DNA of 64,000 nucleotides from an uncultured Erythrobacter sp. Its GTDB lineage: Bacteria > Pseudomonadota > Alphaproteobacteria > Sphingomonadales > Sphingomonadaceae. Shown here piece by piece: positions 33,523 through 42,783 of this stretch. Position 1 is the stretch's first letter. Each line of letters opens with the position of its first letter. Location of the stretch: contig CAJXJR010000005.1 in NCBI GenBank assembly GCA_913055155.1, forward strand, positions 145,704-209,703, given 5' to 3'. The notes below the pieces were generated by a model. It was not told the DNA's origin. It was given only the letters and a program-made list of their open reading frames with translations, and searched no databases. A program made the position numbers and the translations under genes.

Positions 33523-34242
33523 TCAGGCGGCTTTCAGGCTTTGCCCATTGCGATGGACGAGATGGGTTGCCGCTGCCGCCCCCAGCACCGGCGCGAGGAA
33601 ATTGGCGAAGGGCACCAGGAACAGCGCCGCGATGGCGAGGCCCAGCAGGAACCGTTCGCCGCGCCCCACAGGCGGGCAGGCGCCCGGTTCGCGACAATGG
33701 CGCAGCCAGACCATGTCCTGCAGTTCGCGGCCCACCAGCACGGCGTTCACCACGAGGAACAGCGCAAAGGTGCCCACTCCTGTAAACAGCAACACCAGGG
33801 CAAAGGGCAGCGCGATGAGGTTGGCCAGCAGCGCCCGCCCTGCGCCCTTCAGCGCGTTGTGCACTTCTTCGGCGAAGGGAATCTGGCGCGCGGCGGCTGC
33901 CTCGTCCGGGTAATGCCGCGCTTCCACCGCCTTCACCACGTCGTCGGTGAAGAACTGGATCACGGCCATGGCCACGATGCGCCACACCAGCCACAGGCCG
34001 ATCGCAGCAAGCAGCGCCGACAGCACCCCGCGCAGGGCGCCGGCGCCGGTGAACAGCGTATCTTCCAGCCCGCCCCACGACAGCAGCGCATCGAGGGCGA
34101 ACCACCCGCCAGCGGCGACCACGAGGAACAGCACCAGCGTGACGGCCACGCTTTTCAGCAGCACGCGCAGCACCGCGCCGTCGAACAGCTGGCGCAGGCC
34201 AAGACCCAGCGATGTTGCAAGAGATGTCACGCGCTGAGCCAT
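33523..34242 (-). CDS. EI24/CysZ-like membrane protein
   Basis: A 239-residue membrane protein with hydrophobic spans at about residues 28-50, 72-95, 135-165 and 200-228. It has the EI24-domain pattern ALKGAGRALLANLIALPFA and VLVGRELQDMVWLR, with EPGACPPVGRGERFLLGLA after it. Some members (CysZ) import sulfate; others are uncharacterised, and nothing nearby concerns sulfate. It diverges from adenosine kinase over 92 bases. Confidence 0.85.
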   Translation of the reverse strand: MAQRVTSLATSLGLGLRQLFDGAVLRVLLKSVAVTLVLFLVVAAGGWFALDALLSWGGLEDTLFTGAGALRGVLSALLAAIGLWLVWRIVAMAVIQFFTDDVVKAVEARHYPDEAAAARQIPFAEEVHNALKGAGRALLANLIALPFALVLLFTGVGTFALFLVVNAVLVGRELQDMVWLRHCREPGACPPVGRGERFLLGLAIAALFLVPFANFLAPVLGAAAATHLVHRNGQSLKAA

Positions 34243-34334
34243 ACACGCTTGCGATTGCGCTGCCTATCGGCCAAGTCAACGCCGCACGGTGCATCGGCAC
34301 CGGAAAATCACAGACGAATTCAATCGGAGACTGC

Positions 34335-35330
34335 ATGACTGCCCCCCGTTACGACGTAATCGCCATCGGTAATGCCATTGTCGATGTGATGGCCCCCGCT
34401 TCGGATGAACTGGTGGACGAACTGGGCATGACCAAGGGCGGCATGACGCTGGTCGACGCGCAGCAGGCCAGGGACCTGTACGATGCGATGGGCCCGGCGA
34501 AGGAGATTTCCGGCGGCTCTGCGGCGAACACGCTGGCGGGCCTTTCGGCCATGGGCGCGCAGTGCGCCTTCGTGGGGCAGGTGGCGGACGACCAGCTGGG
34601 TAATGTCTTTGCCCACGACATCCGCGCGGTGGGCATCGATTTCGATACTCCCGCGCGCGAAGGCGAACCGCCCACCGCACGCTGCCTGATCTTCGTCACC
34701 CCCGATGGCCAGCGCACGATGAACACCTTTCTCGGTGCCAGCCAGTTCCTGCCGCCTGCCGCGCTGAACGAAGAGGCCATCGGCGGGGCGCAGATCCTCT
34801 ACCTCGAAGGCTACCTGTGGGACCCCGAGGAACCGCGCGCAGCCATGCGCGCAGCGATCGAGACCGCCAAGGCGGCAGGCCGCAAGGTGGCCTTCACCCT
34901 GTCCGATGCCTTCGTGATCGATCGCCATGGCGACGATTTCCGCGCGTTGATCGCCGACGGGCTGATCGACATCCTGTTCGCCAACGAGGTGGAGCTGGGC
35001 GCGCTGACGGGCGAAGCCAACTTCGATGCAGGCGTTGCCGCGCTGAAGGACAGTGTGCCCGTGCTGGTGGTCACCCGCAGCGAGAAGGGCGCGATCTGCG
35101 CCACCGGTGGAGAGCTTTACACGGTGGCGGCAGAACCGATCGAGAAGGTGGTCGACACCACCGGCGCGGGCGACCTGTTCGCCGCCGGTTTCCTGTTCGG
35201 CCACGTGCGCAGTGAAGACCCGGCGCGGTGCCTTAAGCGTGGCGCCGTGGCCGCAGCAGAGATCATCAGCCATTATGGCGCCCGGCCCGAGACCGACCTG
35301 GCAAAACTGATGGCCGAAAAGCTGGGCTGA
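34335..35330 (+). CDS. Adenosine kinase (PfkB family)
   Basis: A 331-residue ribokinase-fold enzyme, expected to phosphorylate adenosine with ATP in purine salvage. The first PfkB motif covers ISGGSAANTLAGLSAMGAQC (about residues 56-75). The second is DTTGAGDLFAAGFLFG near 275, with the catalytic Asp in GAGD. IAIGNAIVDVMAP at the N-terminus fits the adenosine-kinase branch in alphaproteobacteria. Assays would be needed to exclude another nucleoside or sugar. ATG 34335 follows CGGAGA. Confidence 0.88.
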   Translation: MTAPRYDVIAIGNAIVDVMAPASDELVDELGMTKGGMTLVDAQQARDLYDAMGPAKEISGGSAANTLAGLSAMGAQCAFVGQVADDQLGNVFAHDIRAVGIDFDTPAREGEPPTARCLIFVTPDGQRTMNTFLGASQFLPPAALNEEAIGGAQILYLEGYLWDPEEPRAAMRAAIETAKAAGRKVAFTLSDAFVIDRHGDDFRALIADGLIDILFANEVELGALTGEANFDAGVAALKDSVPVLVVTRSEKGAICATGGELYTVAAEPIEKVVDTTGAGDLFAAGFLFGHVRSEDPARCLKRGAVAAAEIISHYGARPETDLAKLMAEKLG

Positions 35331-35401
35331 TCGCCGCGCTGCAGGCCGCCTAATGTGGAGCACGTGGAGCACTGTCCTGGAGCAAATTTCCTCCAGGCCG
35401 C

Positions 35402-35425
35402 AAACCCGCATGATCCTGCGGGTTT
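35402..35425. terminator. Hairpin after the adenosine kinase gene
   Basis: AAACCCGCA and TGCGGGTTT are perfect 9-base arms with a 6-base loop, lying between the convergent adenosine kinase and MBL genes. The A/T ends could serve both directions, though the T tract is short. Confidence 0.6.
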
Positions 35426-35490
35426 GAAGGGTGTTTACGGCCATGGGCGCGGGATAGATTCCTGCGCCGCTGTAGGAAAGCCGAGCCCGC

Positions 35491-36513
35491 TCAGATCGCG
35501 ACCAGCATCCCGTCTGTCGCCACCAGCACCGGGCCGCTGAAATGCTCCGCCACGCCTGCGGTATAGGTGCTATCCGGCACGTCCAGCAGGGCTCCGGGTG
35601 CCAGATGGGTTAGCACGACGCGCCCCACCCCGGCTTCTGCCGCCATGCGGCCCACCTGTTCCGGGGTGGCGTGGGTGTCGATCATGTGCCGCCACACGCC
35701 CTCTTCCGCCCCGGCAAAGGCACCGCCTGCCACCATGGCGTCGAACGCGCGGCGCATCGAAACCGGCTCCAGCACCTCGCACACGAACACGTCGGCGCCG
35801 CGCGCCAGGGTGACGAGGTTGTCGGACCAGGTGGTATCGCCGGAGAAGACGATCGACTGGCTCCGGTCGCCAGCGCCCCAGTCGAATCGGTAGGCATAGC
35901 TCTTCTGCGTTTCCAGCCCGTCGATATAGGCCGGGTAATGGGTGTTTTCGGTGCAGCTGACGGTGATGCCCGGCTCGGCGATGGCGATTTCGCCTTCCTC
36001 CACCTCGACCGACTTGATGAAATCGAGGAAACCCGCAGGGCGCGCCTCGTCCAGCGTGCGGATCGTGGCGTTGGGCCCCATCGCGTCGCGCAGGCCCTGC
36101 ACATAGGTGTGGGTGCCCACCGGGCCGTAGATCACCACGTCGCGGCTGCGCCCTTGCGTGGCCATGTGGGTGAGGATGCCATAGAGGTCTGACGAATGGT
36201 CATCGTGCAGGTGGGTGATGAAGATGGCATCCACGTCCTGGTGGCGCAGGCCGTTTGCCACCATGCTGGCCAGCGTTCCGTAGCCGCAATCGACCAGGAA
36301 CAGGTGCCCGCCCCCACCCTCGCCCGCTATGCGCAGGGCATTGGCGCTTTCGCTGCGCGTCGGCCCGAAGTTCGGCCCGCCTTGCGTGCCCAGCGTGATG
36401 AGCTGCGCGGTGCTGGCCTGCGCGGCCAGCGGATGCGCGCAGGCGACCAGCGGCAGCGCCGCGATACCGCCAAGCACGACGCGGCGCGTGACCGTGGTTC
36501 GGTTATTCGTCAT
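35491..36513 (-). CDS. Exported MBL-fold metallohydrolase
   Basis: A 340-residue metallo-beta-lactamase-fold hydrolase. The N-terminus has a Tat-like leader (TRRVVLGGIAALPLVACAH) with paired arginines. Metal ligands appear in ITHLHDDHSSDLYG (about residue 90), the His of TENTHYPAY, FSGDTTWSD, and the late VVLTHLAPG. The overall order resembles tRNase Z and arylsulfatase-like exported members; the substrate is unknown. It follows purD by 68 bases on the same strand. Confidence 0.88.
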   Translation of the reverse strand: MTNNRTTVTRRVVLGGIAALPLVACAHPLAAQASTAQLITLGTQGGPNFGPTRSESANALRIAGEGGGGHLFLVDCGYGTLASMVANGLRHQDVDAIFITHLHDDHSSDLYGILTHMATQGRSRDVVIYGPVGTHTYVQGLRDAMGPNATIRTLDEARPAGFLDFIKSVEVEEGEIAIAEPGITVSCTENTHYPAYIDGLETQKSYAYRFDWGAGDRSQSIVFSGDTTWSDNLVTLARGADVFVCEVLEPVSMRRAFDAMVAGGAFAGAEEGVWRHMIDTHATPEQVGRMAAEAGVGRVVLTHLAPGALLDVPDSTYTAGVAEHFSGPVLVATDGMLVAI

Positions 36514-36581
36514 GGCCGGCAAATCCTCTCCCGCTGTCCGGTTTTTCCGGGCAGTCTAGGCAGGTTCCGGCGGGGGGCAAG

Positions 36582-37865
36582 TCATCCCTCGCGGGCAATC
36601 TCGCGCCAGCCGATATCGCTGCGGTAGAAGCCGCTGGGGAAGTCGATTTTCCCGACGGCGGCATAGGCGGCCTTTTGCGCGGCCTTGGTGTCCGCGCCGC
36701 TGGCGGTGACGTTCAGCACGCGCCCGCCATTGGCCACCAGCTGGCCGTCCTTCAGCGCGGTGCCGGCGTGGAAGACCTTGGCGCCCTGCCCCTCGGCATC
36801 GTCGAGGTCGATCGTGCCGCCCTTCTCCGGCGTGGCGGGATAGCCGTTTGCGGCCATCACCACGGTCATCGCGGTATCCTCGGCAAATGTCGGTTCGGGC
36901 AGCTTGGCCAGCGTGCCACTCGCACAGGCGAGCATGTATTCGGCGAGATCGCTTTGCAGGCGCATCATCAGCACCTGGCATTCGGGATCGCCGAAGCGGC
37001 AGTTGTATTCCACCAGCTTCGCGCCTTCGTCGGTCAGCATCAGCCCGGCATAGAGCACGCCGACATAGGGCGTGCCGTCCTGCCGCATCTGCCGCACGGT
37101 GGGGAAGACGATCCGCTCCAGCGTCTCGGCCACCAGGTCCTCGGTCAGCACGCGTGCGGGGCTATAGGCGCCCATGCCGCCGGTGTTGGGCCCGGTGTCG
37201 CCATCGCCCACGCGCTTGTGATCCTGCGCCGTGCCGAAGGGGATCACGGTATCGCCGTCGGTCAGGGCGAAGAAGCTGGCCTCTTCACCGGCCATGAATT
37301 CCTCGATCACCACTTCGGCCCCGGCCTGGCCGAAGGCGCCGTCGAACATGTCTTCCAGCGCTTCCACCGCGTGCTCTTCGCTTTCGGCGATCACCACGCC
37401 CTTGCCTGCCGCCAGGCCATCGGCCTTGAGCACGAAGGGCGGGGCGAAAGTGGTGAGCGCGGCCTTGGCCTGCGCCAGCGAGGTGCAGTGGACATAGCCC
37501 GCAGTGGGGATGCCTGCCCTGTCGCACAGCGCCTTGGTGAAATTCTTGCTGCCTTCCAGCTGGGCGGCGGCCTGCGACGGGCCGAACACGGGCACATCGG
37601 CGGCGCGCAGCGAATCGGCCAGGCCATCCACCAGCGGGGCTTCGGGGCCGATCACCACCAGGCCGATGGCATGCTCTTCGCAAAAGGCGACAACGGCGGC
37701 GTGGTTCTTCGCATCCAGCGCCACCAGCTGCGCGCACTCGGCCATGCCGGGATTGCCGGGCGCGGCGTAGAGTTTGCCCCCATTTTCCGCCACGGCGGCG
37801 GATTGCGCCAGCTTCCAGCACAGGGCATGTTCGCGGCCACCAGAGCCCAGCACAAGGATATTCAT
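36582..37865 (-). CDS. purD: Phosphoribosylamine-glycine ligase PurD
   Basis: A 427-residue ATP-grasp enzyme making glycinamide ribonucleotide in de novo purine synthesis. It shows the N-terminal [15 protein letters not shown], the ATP-grasp region [16 protein letters not shown] (about 140), the [20 protein letters not shown] loop, and [14 protein letters not shown] near 290. Length matches E. coli (429). ATG 37865 is clearly the start. It overlaps by two bases the start codon of divergent xseA, so the promoter must lie inside xseA. Confidence 0.98.
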   Translation of the reverse strand: MNILVLGSGGREHALCWKLAQSAAVAENGGKLYAAPGNPGMAECAQLVALDAKNHAAVVAFCEEHAIGLVVIGPEAPLVDGLADSLRAADVPVFGPSQAAAQLEGSKNFTKALCDRAGIPTAGYVHCTSLAQAKAALTTFAPPFVLKADGLAAGKGVVIAESEEHAVEALEDMFDGAFGQAGAEVVIEEFMAGEEASFFALTDGDTVIPFGTAQDHKRVGDGDTGPNTGGMGAYSPARVLTEDLVAETLERIVFPTVRQMRQDGTPYVGVLYAGLMLTDEGAKLVEYNCRFGDPECQVLMMRLQSDLAEYMLACASGTLAKLPEPTFAEDTAMTVVMAANGYPATPEKGGTIDLDDAEGQGAKVFHAGTALKDGQLVANGGRVLNVTASGADTKAAQKAAYAAVGKIDFPSGFYRSDIGWREIAREG

Positions 37866-39312
37866 GGCGCAAAGCACTCCCTACGACGATTCTTCGGACG
37901 ACCGGCTGTTAGCGACCAGCACGGCAGGCGACAATTCCGCGCCGCTTTCGATCACCGAGATTTCGCAGGCGCTGAAGCGCACGGTGGAGGATCGCTTCGG
38001 CTACGTGCGGGTGCGGGGCGAGCTTTCGGGGGTGAAGCGCGCGGCCTCGGGCCACCTCTACCTGGCGCTGAAGGACGACAAGGCCGTGCTGGACGGGGTG
38101 ATGTGGCGCAGCGCCGTGCCGCGCCTGGCCTTCCAGCCCGAAGACGGCATCGAAGTGGTCGCCAGCGGCAAGCTGACCACCTATCCGGGGCGCAGCAAGT
38201 ACCAGATCGTGATCGAGCGGATGGAGATCGCCGGCGAAGGCGCCCTGCTCGCCCTGCTGGAGAAGACCAAGGCGCGGCTGGAGGCAGAAGGGCTGTTCGC
38301 CCCCGAACGCAAGCGCGCCCTGCCCTTCGCCCCGCGCACGATCGGCGTGGTGACATCGCCCACCGGCGCGGTGATCCGCGATATCCTGCATCGGCTGGCA
38401 GACCGCTTTCCCACTCGCGTGATCGTGTGGCCGGTGCTGGTGCAGGGCGATGGCGCAGCGAAGCAGGTCTCCGATACGGTTCGTGGATTTGGTGCTCTTG
38501 AACCGAATGGGCCCGTTCCTCGCCCGGACCTGCTGATCGTGGCGCGCGGGGGCGGCTCGATCGAGGACTTGTGGAGCTTCAACGAGGAAGAGGTGGTGCG
38601 CGCGGTGGCGGAAAGCCCGATTCCCGTGATCAGCGCCGTGGGTCACGAGACCGACACGACCCTGTGCGACTATGCTGCGGACCGCCGCGCCCCTACGCCC
38701 ACGGCTGCCGCCGAAATCGCCGTTCCGGTGCTGCGCGAGCTGGAAGCGACCATCGCCGACCTTGCCCTGCGCCAGCGCAAGGTGGTGCTGCGCCCGGTAG
38801 AACTGGGCCGCGAACGGCTGGCCGCGCGCGCGGACCGCCTGCCGAAACTGGAGCAATTGCTGCAATCGCACGCGCAGAAACTCGACGACCTCGGCGAACG
38901 CCTGCGCCGGGGGCTGGTGGACCGTGCCGCCAGCGGGCGCGAGAAGCTGGCGGACTTGCGCCTTTCGCCTGCCATCCTGCGCGGGAACCTGCGCGATGCC
39001 CGCCAGCGCCTTTCCTCTGCGCGCCTCTCGCCCGTGCTGGTCACCCGCCCCCTTGCCGAAAAGCGCGAACGCCTCGCCGCGCTGGAGCGGCTGCGCCTGC
39101 AGCTTGACCCCAAGGCGCCGCTGCAGCGCGGCTATGCGCTCGTGAGTGCGGAAGGCCATCCGGTGATCTCCTCGCAGGCCGTGGCGGCAAGACAGCCGCT
39201 TCTCACGCTGGAATTTGCTGACGGCAGCCTGCAGGTGGTGCCTGGTGCCACCCCGAAAAAGCCGAAGCGGCCCCGGGAAGCGCCCGAAAGCGGGCAGCCG
39301 AAACTGCTGTAA
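37864..39312 (+). CDS. xseA: Exodeoxyribonuclease VII large subunit
   Basis: A 482-residue large subunit of ExoVII, which degrades single-stranded DNA. Domains: N-terminal OB fold (about 30-130, [20 protein letters not shown]), catalytic core (about 135-340, with [15 protein letters not shown] and [20 protein letters not shown] and [20 protein letters not shown]), and a coiled-coil region (about 340-430). The C-terminal strand has [15 protein letters not shown]. The small subunit XseB is not in this window. It leads a co-directional run with DUF2093, M23 and phytase-like genes. Confidence 0.97.
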   Translation: MAQSTPYDDSSDDRLLATSTAGDNSAPLSITEISQALKRTVEDRFGYVRVRGELSGVKRAASGHLYLALKDDKAVLDGVMWRSAVPRLAFQPEDGIEVVASGKLTTYPGRSKYQIVIERMEIAGEGALLALLEKTKARLEAEGLFAPERKRALPFAPRTIGVVTSPTGAVIRDILHRLADRFPTRVIVWPVLVQGDGAAKQVSDTVRGFGALEPNGPVPRPDLLIVARGGGSIEDLWSFNEEEVVRAVAESPIPVISAVGHETDTTLCDYAADRRAPTPTAAAEIAVPVLRELEATIADLALRQRKVVLRPVELGRERLAARADRLPKLEQLLQSHAQKLDDLGERLRRGLVDRAASGREKLADLRLSPAILRGNLRDARQRLSSARLSPVLVTRPLAEKRERLAALERLRLQLDPKAPLQRGYALVSAEGHPVISSQAVAARQPLLTLEFADGSLQVVPGATPKKPKRPREAPESGQPKLL

Positions 39313-39349
39313 ATTGCGCCGAAAGCCTTGGCACACTAGATAGGGCCCC

Positions 39350-39553
39350 ATGTTGATGTCATCTTCCGATAAAGCCGCCACGCTGATGTATGGCCCCAAT
39401 GGCTTTCGCGTGGTCAAACCCGGCCACTTCGTCGTCTGCGCCATGAGCGGCGTATCCGTACCGCTGGAGGAGCTGCGCTACTGGAGCGTGGAGCGGCAGG
39501 AGGCCTATGCCAGCGCCGAACTGGCGACGCAGCGCGCGCTCGAAGACTTGTGA
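39350..39553 (+). CDS. DUF2093 domain-containing protein
   Basis: A 67-residue protein matching DUF2093 along its length: YGPNGFRVVKPGHFVVCAMS then VPLEELRYWSVERQEAYAS. The family is confined to alphaproteobacteria and has no known function. Commonly it sits after xseA, as here (37 bases after). Its stop overlaps the GTG of the M23 peptidase gene (GTGA). An alternative ATG two codons in is possible. Confidence 0.92.
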   Translation: MLMSSSDKAATLMYGPNGFRVVKPGHFVVCAMSGVSVPLEELRYWSVERQEAYASAELATQRALEDL

Positions 39554-40461
39554 GCGTCATTCGTTTTCCGGCTTTCGCCATCACCGCCGCGCTGGTGCTG
39601 GGCGGTTGCGGCGTGCAGCCTGCCAATGCCGAAGACGATCCCGCAGCCGCGCCGGAACTGGCGCCTGATGCCGAGGCAGAGCCGCCTGCAGCGGCCGTCC
39701 ACACGAACTTCTCCTATGCCGGTGAACTGACGCAAGGCGGCTGGATTCGCGGGCAAGCGCCCAGCGGCACCGTGTATGCAACGCTTGGCGAAACCCCGCT
39801 GACGCTGGCCGAAGACGGCAGCTTCTTCGCCGCTTTCGACCGTGATGCAGGCCCTTCCGACCTGCTCGTCGCCACCATGGCCGACGGCAGCACCGTCACC
39901 ACCGAACTGGCGGTCAGCCCGCGCGCCTGGGATATCGAGCGCGTCAACGTCGCGCGCCGGGCGGGCGGGGCGAGCGAGAGCTTCATGCGTCGCCGCCAGC
40001 CCGAACTCGACGCGATCTGGGACGCACGCACCGCCGATTCGGACACAGACGGCTGGAAACAGGATTTCATCTGGCCGCTGACCGGGCGCATTTCGGGCCG
40101 GTTCGGTTCGCAGCGCATCTATCGCGGTGAACCGGGCAGCTATCATTCCGGGATCGACATCACCACCGGGCGCAGCGGCGACCCGTTCGTGGCGCCTGCC
40201 GCTGGCGTGGTGACGCTGGCCGCGCAAGAACCCTTCAGCCTTGAAGGGCACTTGCTGATCATCGACCATGGCGCGGGGCTCAACAGCGCCTTCCTGCACC
40301 TGTCGCAGATCGACGTTGAGGTGGGAGACCGGGTGGAACAGGGCCAGGTGCTAGGGCGCATCGGCTCGTCCGGGCGGGCAACCGGCCCGCACCTGCACTG
40401 GAGCCTGAAATGGCACCTCACCCGGCTTGACCCGATCCTGTTCACCGGCCCCATGCCCTGA
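39550..40461 (+). CDS. M23 family metallopeptidase
   Basis: A 303-residue exported peptidase. Lipobox-like leader VLGGCGVQPANA (Cys19), Ala/Pro/Glu-rich tether (about 25-55), a beta domain, then the LytM/M23 domain (about 180-300). The zinc ligands are YHSGIDITTG and PHLHWSLKWH, the second carrying the HxH. Family enzymes cut peptidoglycan peptide bridges. LIIDHGAGLNSAFLHLS is also typical. The GTG start overlaps DUF2093, and the next gene follows after 16 bases. Confidence 0.93.
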   Translation: MSVIRFPAFAITAALVLGGCGVQPANAEDDPAAAPELAPDAEAEPPAAAVHTNFSYAGELTQGGWIRGQAPSGTVYATLGETPLTLAEDGSFFAAFDRDAGPSDLLVATMADGSTVTTELAVSPRAWDIERVNVARRAGGASESFMRRRQPELDAIWDARTADSDTDGWKQDFIWPLTGRISGRFGSQRIYRGEPGSYHSGIDITTGRSGDPFVAPAAGVVTLAAQEPFSLEGHLLIIDHGAGLNSAFLHLSQIDVEVGDRVEQGQVLGRIGSSGRATGPHLHWSLKWHLTRLDPILFTGPMP

Positions 40462-40477
40462 TTCCGGCGGCAGGGGC

Positions 40478-41470
40478 ATGAGAAAGCGTAACCTGGCGGC
40501 AGCGATCGTGGTGGCGCTTGCGCTGGCCCCTGGAACGCTGGTGCGGACCGCGATCCCGCGTGGCGACGCAATCGACCTTTCGATTGCCGCCATCGACGAC
40601 CTGCCAGAGGCTACGAGCCACGATGGCTTTACCAGTGAGGGCGTGTGGGAACTTTCCAGCGCGCGGCTGGATTTCGGCGGCTATTCGGCCCTGCTCGTCT
40701 TGGGCGCAGATACCTTGCGGGCCTTTTCCGACAGGGGCCGGATCCTGAGCTTTCCTGCACCGGGCGGCTCGTCCCCTTTTGCAACGCGCTTTTCAAACCT
40801 GTGGGACCGCGGTGAACTAGACGGGACAGTGCCCGATATCGAAGCCGCGACGCGCGATCCTGCCACCGGTAACTATTGGATCGCCTTCGAGAACACCCAT
40901 TCGCTGATCCGCTATTCGCGCGCCAGCGAGTTCGAGGCGGCTCGCCTGCCGCCCGAATGGCAGGGCTGGTATGAAAACGGCGGGGTAGAGGCCATGGCGC
41001 GCCTGCCCGACGGCCGTTTCCTTGTCTTGCCCGAGCGCGACGATACGGGGTTCCTCTATCCTTCCGACCCGGCGCAGGAGGTTGAGCCGTTGGCCTTCCA
41101 CTTTGCCGTTCCCCGGGACTACAACCCGACCGACATGGCTGCCTTGCCCGATGGCCGCGTACTGGTGTTGCTGCGCAAGCTCGAGCGGGCTGTTCCGCCC
41201 TTCGCCTCGGCCATCGCGATTGCCGATCCGCGCGAGCTGGAAGACGGCGGCACATTGGAGCTAGGCCTGCTGACGGACCTTACCACCATCCTCCCGCGCG
41301 AGAATTATGAAGCGCTGGCGCTGGCCGGCGTGGCAGAGGACAGCACCGTCCAGCTGTGGCTGATGTCGGACGACAACCTCTCTGCCTTCCAGCGCACGCT
41401 GCTGGCGCGGCTGGACTGGGCAGGCGACACCACCTGGCGCAAGGCGCACGAAAAAGCGCGCGAGGGTTAG
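40478..41470 (+). CDS. Exported esterase-like/phytase-like beta-propeller protein
   Basis: A 330-residue protein with an N-terminal signal or anchor helix (about 4-20). The rest has repeated beta-blade motifs such as GVWELSSARLDFGGYSALLV, DIEAATRDPATGNYWIAFEN and NPTDMAALPDGRVLVLLRK, with the ENYEALALAG region near the C-terminus. This matches the domain named esterase-like activity of phytase. Actual substrate is unknown. It closes the xseA run; its stop codon sits in the loop of a strong terminator. Confidence 0.85.
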   Translation: MRKRNLAAAIVVALALAPGTLVRTAIPRGDAIDLSIAAIDDLPEATSHDGFTSEGVWELSSARLDFGGYSALLVLGADTLRAFSDRGRILSFPAPGGSSPFATRFSNLWDRGELDGTVPDIEAATRDPATGNYWIAFENTHSLIRYSRASEFEAARLPPEWQGWYENGGVEAMARLPDGRFLVLPERDDTGFLYPSDPAQEVEPLAFHFAVPRDYNPTDMAALPDGRVLVLLRKLERAVPPFASAIAIADPRELEDGGTLELGLLTDLTTILPRENYEALALAGVAEDSTVQLWLMSDDNLSAFQRTLLARLDWAGDTTWRKAHEKAREG

Positions 41471-41489
41471 CCCCTCACGCGCTTTTTCG
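41450..41489. terminator. Bidirectional terminator containing a stop codon
   Basis: GAAAAAGCGCG...GAGGG pairs with CCCTC...CGCGCTTTTTC around a short loop. The TAG of the plus-strand gene (41468-41470) is in the loop, and rpmB ends 24 bases to the right. It should stop both transcripts. Confidence 0.9.
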
Positions 41490-41512
41490 AATTCAGCGGT
41501 GCGAAGTGCCGA

Positions 41513-41809
41513 TCAGGCGGCTTCGGACGAAGCCACGGCCTTCTTCAGTTCGCGCTTCACCTTCTGGGCGCGCGCGGAAAGCTTGTCGTCGCTGGTCTTC
41601 AGCAGCCAGTTGTCGAGGCCGCCGTTGTGCTCCACCGAGCGCAGGCCATGCGTCGAGACGCGGAACTTGAAGCTGCGGTCCAGCTTTTCGCTGATCAGCG
41701 TGACATTCTGCAGGTTGGGCAGGAAGACACGCTTGGTCTTGTTGTTGGCGTGGCTGACGTTGTTGCCGACCTGGCGGCCCTTGCCGGTAAGTTCGCAGAT
41801 GCGCGACAT
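41513..41809 (-). CDS. rpmB: 50S ribosomal protein L28
   Basis: A 98-residue L28: [20 protein letters not shown] at the N-terminus with [16 protein letters not shown] and [19 protein letters not shown] after it. The first cysteine of the zinc-ribbon-like N-terminus is retained (RICEL), but the second of the C+ form is absent (GKGRQVGN). The C-terminal tail is alanine- and lysine-rich, longer than E. coli L28 (78), as in many alphaproteobacteria. Single gene with its own promoter and terminator. Confidence 0.97.
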   Translation of the reverse strand: MSRICELTGKGRQVGNNVSHANNKTKRVFLPNLQNVTLISEKLDRSFKFRVSTHGLRSVEHNGGLDNWLLKTSDDKLSARAQKVKRELKKAVASSEAA

Positions 41810-41868
41810 GACGAAATCTCTCGTTAGAAACGGTTGTTCAAAGCAGCTTTTGGGCTGGGAAAGGCGCT

Positions 41869-41897
41869 CGCATACAGGGGGGGTGGAGATTCGTCAA
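41869..41897 (-). promoter_or_regulatory. Candidate promoter of rpmB
   Basis: On the minus strand TTGACG (41897-41892) and TATGCG (41874-41869) have the ideal 17-base spacing and leave a leader of about 50 bases before rpmB. Confidence 0.55.
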
Positions 41898-41922
41898 CCA
41901 CTCCCTTGCGCCCCGGCAAGCC

Positions 41923-41947
41923 GGAACAAGCCTGCTGCAGGCCCGTT
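41923..41947 (+). promoter_or_regulatory. EcfG-type general stress promoter
   Basis: GGAAC (41923-41927), 16 bases, then CGTT (41944-41947). This is the GGAAC-N16/17-CGTT consensus recognised by EcfG, the general stress sigma factor of alphaproteobacteria. It points to the acidic lipoprotein gene about 65 bases downstream. Confidence 0.6.
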
Positions 41948-42011
41948 CTCTCCCCCGGGCCCGCAGCCTGGACTGCGCGCCCGAACGATGAATCCTCAGG
42001 GAGCATACCTT

Positions 42012-42257
42012 ATGAAGAAGTTCGCCATTATCGCAATTTCGGGCGCCATGGCCCTTGGCCTTTCCGCGTGCGACGTCGACCAGACCGAAGAAGGCGAACT
42101 GCCCGAAGTCGATGTCGAAGGCGGCAACATGCCCGAATACGACGTCGAGACTGCCGACGTGGACGTTGGCACCGAAGAGGTGACCGTTGACGTGCCCGAC
42201 GTCGATGTCGATATGCCGGACGATGCAGAGGGCGAACCGGTCACCGGAGACGAATAA
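42012..42257 (+). CDS. Small acidic repeat lipoprotein
   Basis: An 81-residue lipoprotein: leader MKKFAIIAISGAMALGLSAC with Cys20 as lipid anchor. The mature part has virtually no basic residue and consists of short acidic repeats (EVDVEGG, YDVETADVDVG, VDVPDVDVDMPDD). It resembles small secreted calcium- or metal-binding acidic tails but no family is recognised. AGGGAG lies 9 bases before the ATG. An EcfG-type promoter upstream suggests induction in general stress. The following tadA gene starts 15 bases after its stop. Confidence 0.75.
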   Translation: MKKFAIIAISGAMALGLSACDVDQTEEGELPEVDVEGGNMPEYDVETADVDVGTEEVTVDVPDVDVDMPDDAEGEPVTGDE

Positions 42258-42272
42258 CAGGCATATCCGGCC

Positions 42273-42740
42273 GTGACGGGGTCGCGTCCATCGTGGCCGA
42301 CCCCCTGGCCCATGCAACGCGCGCTGGACCTGGCGCGAGCAGCAGCCGCCATGGGCGAAGTGCCCGTGGGGGCGGTTGTCGTTCGGGGGGAGGCAATTGT
42401 CGGCGAAGGCCACAACCTCACCCGCACCGATCACGACCCCACCGCCCACGCCGAAATGGTGGCGATTCGCATGGCGGCCGAGAAGCTGGGCGACGAACGC
42501 CTAAGTGCTTGCGACCTCTACGTGACGCTGGAGCCCTGCCCGATGTGTGCCGGCGCGATCAGCCATGCGCGGATTGCGCGCCTCTATTATGGCGCCAGCG
42601 ATCCCAAGGGCGGCGCGGTGGAGCACGGCGCACGGGTATTCCAGCAACCCCAGTGCCTGCACAGGCCGGAAGTCTATTCCGGGCTGGGCGAAGGCGAAGC
42701 TGGGCTCCTTCTGCGCGACTTTTTTGCAGAGCGACGCTAG
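42273..42740 (+). CDS. tadA: tRNA adenosine deaminase TadA (nucleoside deaminase)
   Basis: A 155-residue zinc deaminase converting A34 of tRNA-Arg(ACG) to inosine. The zinc site is TAHAEMVAI plus EPCPMCAGAI, with the catalytic Glu in HAEM. GEVPVGAVVV near residue 28 and the late LLLRDFFAERR are usual for TadA. The GTG at 42273 is used as start; ATG 42312 is the alternative. The sequence alone cannot exclude a related guanine or cytosine deaminase, but TadA is the best fit. Confidence 0.92.
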   Translation: MTGSRPSWPTPWPMQRALDLARAAAAMGEVPVGAVVVRGEAIVGEGHNLTRTDHDPTAHAEMVAIRMAAEKLGDERLSACDLYVTLEPCPMCAGAISHARIARLYYGASDPKGGAVEHGARVFQQPQCLHRPEVYSGLGEGEAGLLLRDFFAERR

Positions 42741-42783
42741 ATTCCCGGATCACATCGCCGGCTGTGTCATTGCTGTAAGCGTC

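Noticed and set aside
33523..34242. Calling the EI24 protein a sulfate transporter (CysZ)
   Set aside because: Family similarity only; no sulfur assimilation gene is near.
36675..38501. 608-codon plus-strand frame running across purD and into xseA
   Set aside because: Out of frame with xseA and antisense to purD; both are certain.
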